A stretch of DNA of 64,000 bases from positions 1,116,001 through 1,180,000 of the forward strand of contig NZ_QMEM01000001.1 in assembly GCF_003390915.1 (NCBI RefSeq), given 5' to 3'. Shown here piece after piece: positions 60,952 through 64,000 of the stretch; position 1 is the first letter of the stretch, and each line of letters begins with the position of its first letter. A program made the translations under genes and the position numbers. This DNA comes from Lewinella sp. IMCC34183 (GTDB taxonomy: Bacteria; Bacteroidota; Bacteroidia; Chitinophagales; Saprospiraceae). The notes under the pieces were generated by a model that searched no databases, was not told where the DNA came from, and saw only the letters and a list, made by a program, of their open reading frames with translations.

Positions 60952-61782
60952 ATGGAGACCCGCTACGAAACGCACCCCACTCACTTCCGCCGCCTGGACA
61001 GTCAGGAGATCCGCGACGAGTTTCTCGCAACCGGCCTGATGGAGTCCGGTCAGCTCAAGCTCGTGCACACCCACTACGACCGCTTCATATTCGGTGGTGC
61101 CGTGCCCGCCGGAGGCCCGCTCAAACTGGAAAACGACGACAGCCTGCGCGCCGAATACTTTCTCGAGCGCCGCGAGCTCGGGATCCTGAACCTCGGTGGC
61201 TCCGGAAAGGTGACCGTGGACGGCACCGATTACTCCCTCGACCGCTTCGACTGCCTGTACGTGGGCCGTGGTTCCCGTGCCGTGACCTTCCACAGCGACG
61301 CCGCCGACACACCGGCGCATTTTTACCTCAATAGTGCTCCCTCCCACAAGGAGTATCCGACCACCAAATACACCCAGTCGCAAGCCAACCGCGTCGAGTT
61401 GGGTGATCAGGAGCACGCCAACAAGCGGGTACTGTACCAGTACATCCACGAGAACGGCATCAAGAGCAGCCAACTCGTTATGGGCTTCACCGAGTTGCTG
61501 CCCGGCAACATCTGGAACACCTTCCCCCCGCACACCCACGAGCGGCGCATGGAGGTGTACCTGTACTTCGACGTTCCCGGGGACGAGCTGGTCATGCACT
61601 TTATGGGCCAACCCGACCAGACCCGTCACCTGGCCATCCGCAATTTCGAGGCGGCTATTTCGCCGCCCTGGTCGATCCACAGCGGGGCCGGCACTTCCAA
61701 CTACCGTTTCGTCTGGGGCATGGCCGGTGAGAACCAGTCGTTTTCCGACATGGACGCCGCCCCCCTCGACGCCATTCGCTAA
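60952..61782 (+). CDS. kduI: 5-dehydro-4-deoxy-D-glucuronate isomerase
   Basis: The product is 276 aa, a zinc cupin that converts 5-keto-4-deoxyuronate to 3-deoxy-D-glycero-2,5-hexodiulosonate in pectin and alginate-type uronate catabolism. Zinc ligands His194, His196, Glu201 and His243 (in FPPHTHERRMEVY and PWSIHSGAGTSNY) are at the E. coli KduI positions minus two. GGAVPAGGPLKLE and LGILNLGG are also family segments. It starts 21 bases after a -7 box, and kduD follows 33 bases downstream. Confidence 0.97.
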   Translation: METRYETHPTHFRRLDSQEIRDEFLATGLMESGQLKLVHTHYDRFIFGGAVPAGGPLKLENDDSLRAEYFLERRELGILNLGGSGKVTVDGTDYSLDRFDCLYVGRGSRAVTFHSDAADTPAHFYLNSAPSHKEYPTTKYTQSQANRVELGDQEHANKRVLYQYIHENGIKSSQLVMGFTELLPGNIWNTFPPHTHERRMEVYLYFDVPGDELVMHFMGQPDQTRHLAIRNFEAAISPPWSIHSGAGTSNYRFVWGMAGENQSFSDMDAAPLDAIR

Positions 61783-61815
61783 TTTTTCCCGATCTCCCCC
61801 GTAAACCACCGAGCT

Positions 61816-62574
61816 ATGACTTCATTCGATCTCAGCGGTAAAACCGCCCTGGTAAGCGGCTGCAAGCGCGGCATCGGTTACGCTATGGCCCTCGGCCTGG
61901 CGGAAGCCGGCGCCGACATCATCGGCGTATCCGCCAGCCTGGCCCCCGGTTCCGACATCCAGCGTGCCGTGGAGGCCACCGGCCGCCGCTTCTCTACCTA
62001 CCGTTGTGACCTGAGCCGCCGCGATGACCTCTACACCTTCATCCGCACGGTGAAGGCGGACCACGGCACCCCCGATATCCTGGTCAACAATGCCGGCACC
62101 ATTTTGCGGGCGCCGGCGGCGGAGCACAGCGACGAATACTGGGACCGCGTGATCGAGGTGAACCAGTCCGCCCAGTTTATCCTCTCCAGGGAATTCGGGG
62201 CGGGCATGATCGAGCGGGGCAGCGGCAAGATCATTTTTACCGCGTCCCTGCTCACCTTCCAGGGGGGCATCACGGTGCCCGGCTACGCCGCCTCCAAGGG
62301 GGCCATCGGCCAGCTCACCATGGCCCTATCCAACGAGTGGGCGGCAAAGGGCGTGCAGGTCAACGCCATCGCACCCGGTTACATCCGCACCGACAATACC
62401 CAGGCGCTGCAGGACAACGAAGAGCGTTCGGAGGCGATCCTCGGTCGCATACCCGCCGGGCGCTGGGGAACCCCCGACGACTTCAAGGGACCGATCGTCT
62501 TCCTGGCCAGCTCGGCTTCGGACTACGTGAACGGCACCATTCTAACGGTAGACGGCGGATGGATGGGCCGGTAA
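61816..62574 (+). CDS. kduD: 2-dehydro-3-deoxy-D-gluconate 5-dehydrogenase KduD
   Basis: The product is 252 aa, an SDR that reduces the KduI product to 2-keto-3-deoxygluconate. SGCKRGIGYAMALGLAEAG is the NAD loop, ILVNNAGTILRAPAAEHSDEYWDRVIEVN has the family's conserved R-A-P, and the Ser/Tyr/Lys site is in FTASLLTFQGG and YAASKGA. The C-terminus VDGGWMGR matches KduD. It lies between kduI and the Nudix-like regulator gene. Confidence 0.95.
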   Translation: MTSFDLSGKTALVSGCKRGIGYAMALGLAEAGADIIGVSASLAPGSDIQRAVEATGRRFSTYRCDLSRRDDLYTFIRTVKADHGTPDILVNNAGTILRAPAAEHSDEYWDRVIEVNQSAQFILSREFGAGMIERGSGKIIFTASLLTFQGGITVPGYAASKGAIGQLTMALSNEWAAKGVQVNAIAPGYIRTDNTQALQDNEERSEAILGRIPAGRWGTPDDFKGPIVFLASSASDYVNGTILTVDGGWMGR

Positions 62575-62576
62575 AC

Positions 62577-63245
62577 ATGCGCGTCTCCACGGCGAGCAGC
62601 GCGGCAGCCCACACCGCCGACTGCGCCATCTTCGCATTTTCCGAGGGTGAGCTGCGCGTGCTGCTCGTGCGCCGCTCCGTGGAACCCTTCGCCGGTTCCT
62701 GGCTGCTACCCGGCGGCGCGATGAGCCAGGAGGATACCCTGGAAGAAACCGCCCGGCGGGTACTGCTCGAGCTGGTCGGGGTGCAGGACATCTCCCTGAC
62801 GCAAGTAGGTACCTTCAGCGATCCGGGGCGCCACCCCGTGCGCCGCGTGGTGACGACGTGTTACTACGCCCTTGTCCGGCCCGAAAACCACACGCCTACC
62901 CCGCGCGGCCACCTGAGCGATGCCGCCTGGTACCGGCTGGATGACGTACCGCCACTGGGCTTCGACCACGACGAGTTGCTCCGGGCCGCGCACCACCAGC
63001 TTATACAGCACCTGCGGGAGCGACCGATGGTTTTTGACCTGCTCCCGGAGCGCTTCACGCTTACCGAGGCGCAGCAGCTCTACGAAGGTATCCTCCGCGA
63101 ACGGCTCGACCGGCGCAATTTCCGCAGGAAAATGCTTTCCTACGATTTCCTCATTGAAACCGACGAAAAGCGCGCCGGGGTCCAGGGGGGGCCACTACTC
63201 TACCGGATCGACAGCGCGGCACTGCGCCGTGCGGAAAAGCGGTAG
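62577..63245 (+). CDS. Nudix-like transcriptional regulator (NrtR/AraR type)
   Basis: The product is 222 aa. The N-terminal Nudix fold (about 12-140) starts CAIFAFSEGELRVLLVRRS, with PFAGSWLLPGG. The Nudix box reads GGAMSQEDTLEETARRVLLE; the first and last Glu of REUxEE are Val62 and Leu66, so hydrolysis is not expected. A C-terminal winged-helix domain (about 150-222) has LLPERFTLTEAQQLYEGIL, RRNFRRKML. This is the NrtR-type plan, which senses a metabolite through the dead Nudix domain. Being 2 bases after kduD, it likely controls the uronate genes. Confidence 0.88.
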   Translation: MRVSTASSAAAHTADCAIFAFSEGELRVLLVRRSVEPFAGSWLLPGGAMSQEDTLEETARRVLLELVGVQDISLTQVGTFSDPGRHPVRRVVTTCYYALVRPENHTPTPRGHLSDAAWYRLDDVPPLGFDHDELLRAAHHQLIQHLRERPMVFDLLPERFTLTEAQQLYEGILRERLDRRNFRRKMLSYDFLIETDEKRAGVQGGPLLYRIDSAALRRAEKR

Positions 63246-63431
63246 CGCAGCGGCCTACGCCCGTTAGCGACGATCGCCGGTCATTGAATTGCCCTCACCC
63301 ACTTCCTCCCGGCCGGGCACGGCAAAATTGACGAGGAGTTAACGTATGCGTGGTTGGCTAAAGTTACCTTCACCCTAGCGGAGGCCTGCTCCGCCGGCCT
63401 GAACCTACCTAACCATATCTAACTACCTAGC

Positions 63432-64000
63432 ATGAATCGACTTTTACTCCTGGTGCTGCTCATCGGCGGTACCCTCCCCCTCCTTTCCCAGCGGGTCATT
63501 CTGACCGGCATCATGGACGGCGACGCTCCGGGCGGTCTGCCGAAGGCCATCGAGCTGTACGTCGAAGGTACCGCCGACCTGGGTGCCTATACCGTGCTGC
63601 GCTACTCCAACGGGGGCAGCTCCGGTACCCCCATAGCGCTGAGCGGCACCCACACCGACCGCTTCGTCTACCTGATCAACAGCTCCGACGACAACCGGGC
63701 GGCCTTTGCGGCGGCCTTCGGCTCGTCGGGCGACTTCGCCGACCCGATCACCAGCGGGTCGGTCTCCGGTAATGGCAACGACCTCTTCGAACTGCGCCTC
63801 GGCGATCAGGTGATCGACCAGACGGGGGGCTCCTTCGGGGACGACAGCAACGTCTACCAGGACGGCTACCTGTACCGCATCGACAACACCGGCCCCACCC
63901 CCGTCTTCGACCGCAGCGAGTGGACGGGCGGTAATGGCCTGCTGGACGGACTGACCCTGGAAGAGCAGGGGGCGGCTACGCCCTTCGGTACCTACGTGAG
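63432..64000 (+). CDS. Secreted protein, N-terminal part (partial)
   Basis: About 189 residues are visible before the right edge. MNRLLLLVLLIGGTLPLLSQ is a signal peptide. The following RVILTGIMDGDAPGGLPKAIEL, YVEGTADLGAYTVLRYSNGG, DRFVYLINSSDDNRAAFAAA and VYQDGYLYRIDNTGPTP resemble the lamin-tail-like beta domain found at the front of Bacteroidota extracellular proteins and nucleases. The rest of the gene, and any T9SS domain, lies outside the window. Confidence 0.8.
   Translation, partial: MNRLLLLVLLIGGTLPLLSQRVILTGIMDGDAPGGLPKAIELYVEGTADLGAYTVLRYSNGGSSGTPIALSGTHTDRFVYLINSSDDNRAAFAAAFGSSGDFADPITSGSVSGNGNDLFELRLGDQVIDQTGGSFGDDSNVYQDGYLYRIDNTGPTPVFDRSEWTGGNGLLDGLTLEEQGAATPFGTYV

Overview
The window looks like chromosomal DNA of a GC-rich Bacteroidota, most likely a marine Saprospiria/Lewinella-type bacterium. 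Supporting signs are three secreted proteins with type IX secretion (T9SS) type A C-terminal domains, TAnnTTTG promoter boxes close to start codons, many short lipoproteins with a Cys lipobox, a YtxJ-type bacillithiol redoxin, and Bacteroidota-typical families (DUF2911, DUF4861, MbnP-like, DUF2279). The genus-level placement is inference. I see no rRNA or tRNA genes, insertion sequences, prophage or CRISPR array. Most of the window is dense housekeeping and small-operon DNA, with several convergent gene pairs that touch or overlap.

Layout. 1-6.6 kb: 3' part of pdhB, a mini-lipoprotein, YtxJ, mnmD overlapping an AP2/HNH-like gene, ribD, rocD and a DUF2207 membrane protein. 6.7-13.1 kb: alpha/beta hydrolase, the DUF2157-DUF4401-GDYXXLXY membrane operon, a queuosine-precursor transporter, a putative outer-membrane protein, Sua5/TsaC, a lipoprotein and an acyl-carrier-like protein without the attachment serine. 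13.3-25.5 kb: LOG-family hydrolase, the thyA-ykgJ-DUF2254 operon, two SDRs, DUF2911, DUF1622, DUF3140 with a membrane-bound class III adenylate cyclase, and an RsmB-like rRNA methyltransferase. 25.6-34 kb: a large secreted M14 carboxypeptidase, a lipoprotein, a lipid kinase, a Nat-like ABC exporter, a thiamine-binding-like protein and an MbnP-like lipoprotein. 34-41.4 kb: cysC-cysD-cysN, rpe, DUF2279, and a membrane-anchored NUC1 nuclease overlapping a HerA-like ATPase.

42-54.9 kb: etfB-etfA, a PAP2 phosphatase, then the most interesting block. This is the Anbu proteasome-like peptidase, an alpha-E protein and a circularly permuted ATP-grasp protein on the minus strand, with a divergently transcribed transglutaminase-DUF2126 giant on the plus strand. 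It reads as a complete peptide-bond-forming, cross-linking and proteolysis module of unknown biology. An acyltransferase and metG follow.

55-64 kb: three tandem T9SS cargo paralogs sharing an N-terminal four-cysteine domain, followed by a uronate catabolism region (DUF4861 lipoprotein, kduI, kduD and a Nudix-like regulator with a degraded Nudix box) with an M23 peptidase embedded in it, and the start of another secreted protein. Non-coding features of note are perfect palindromes built on ACATCGGATGT (29.4 and 37.7-37.9 kb), a four-unit array of TCC-loop hairpins (43.86-43.95 kb), and strong intrinsic terminators after T9SS genes 1 and 3.
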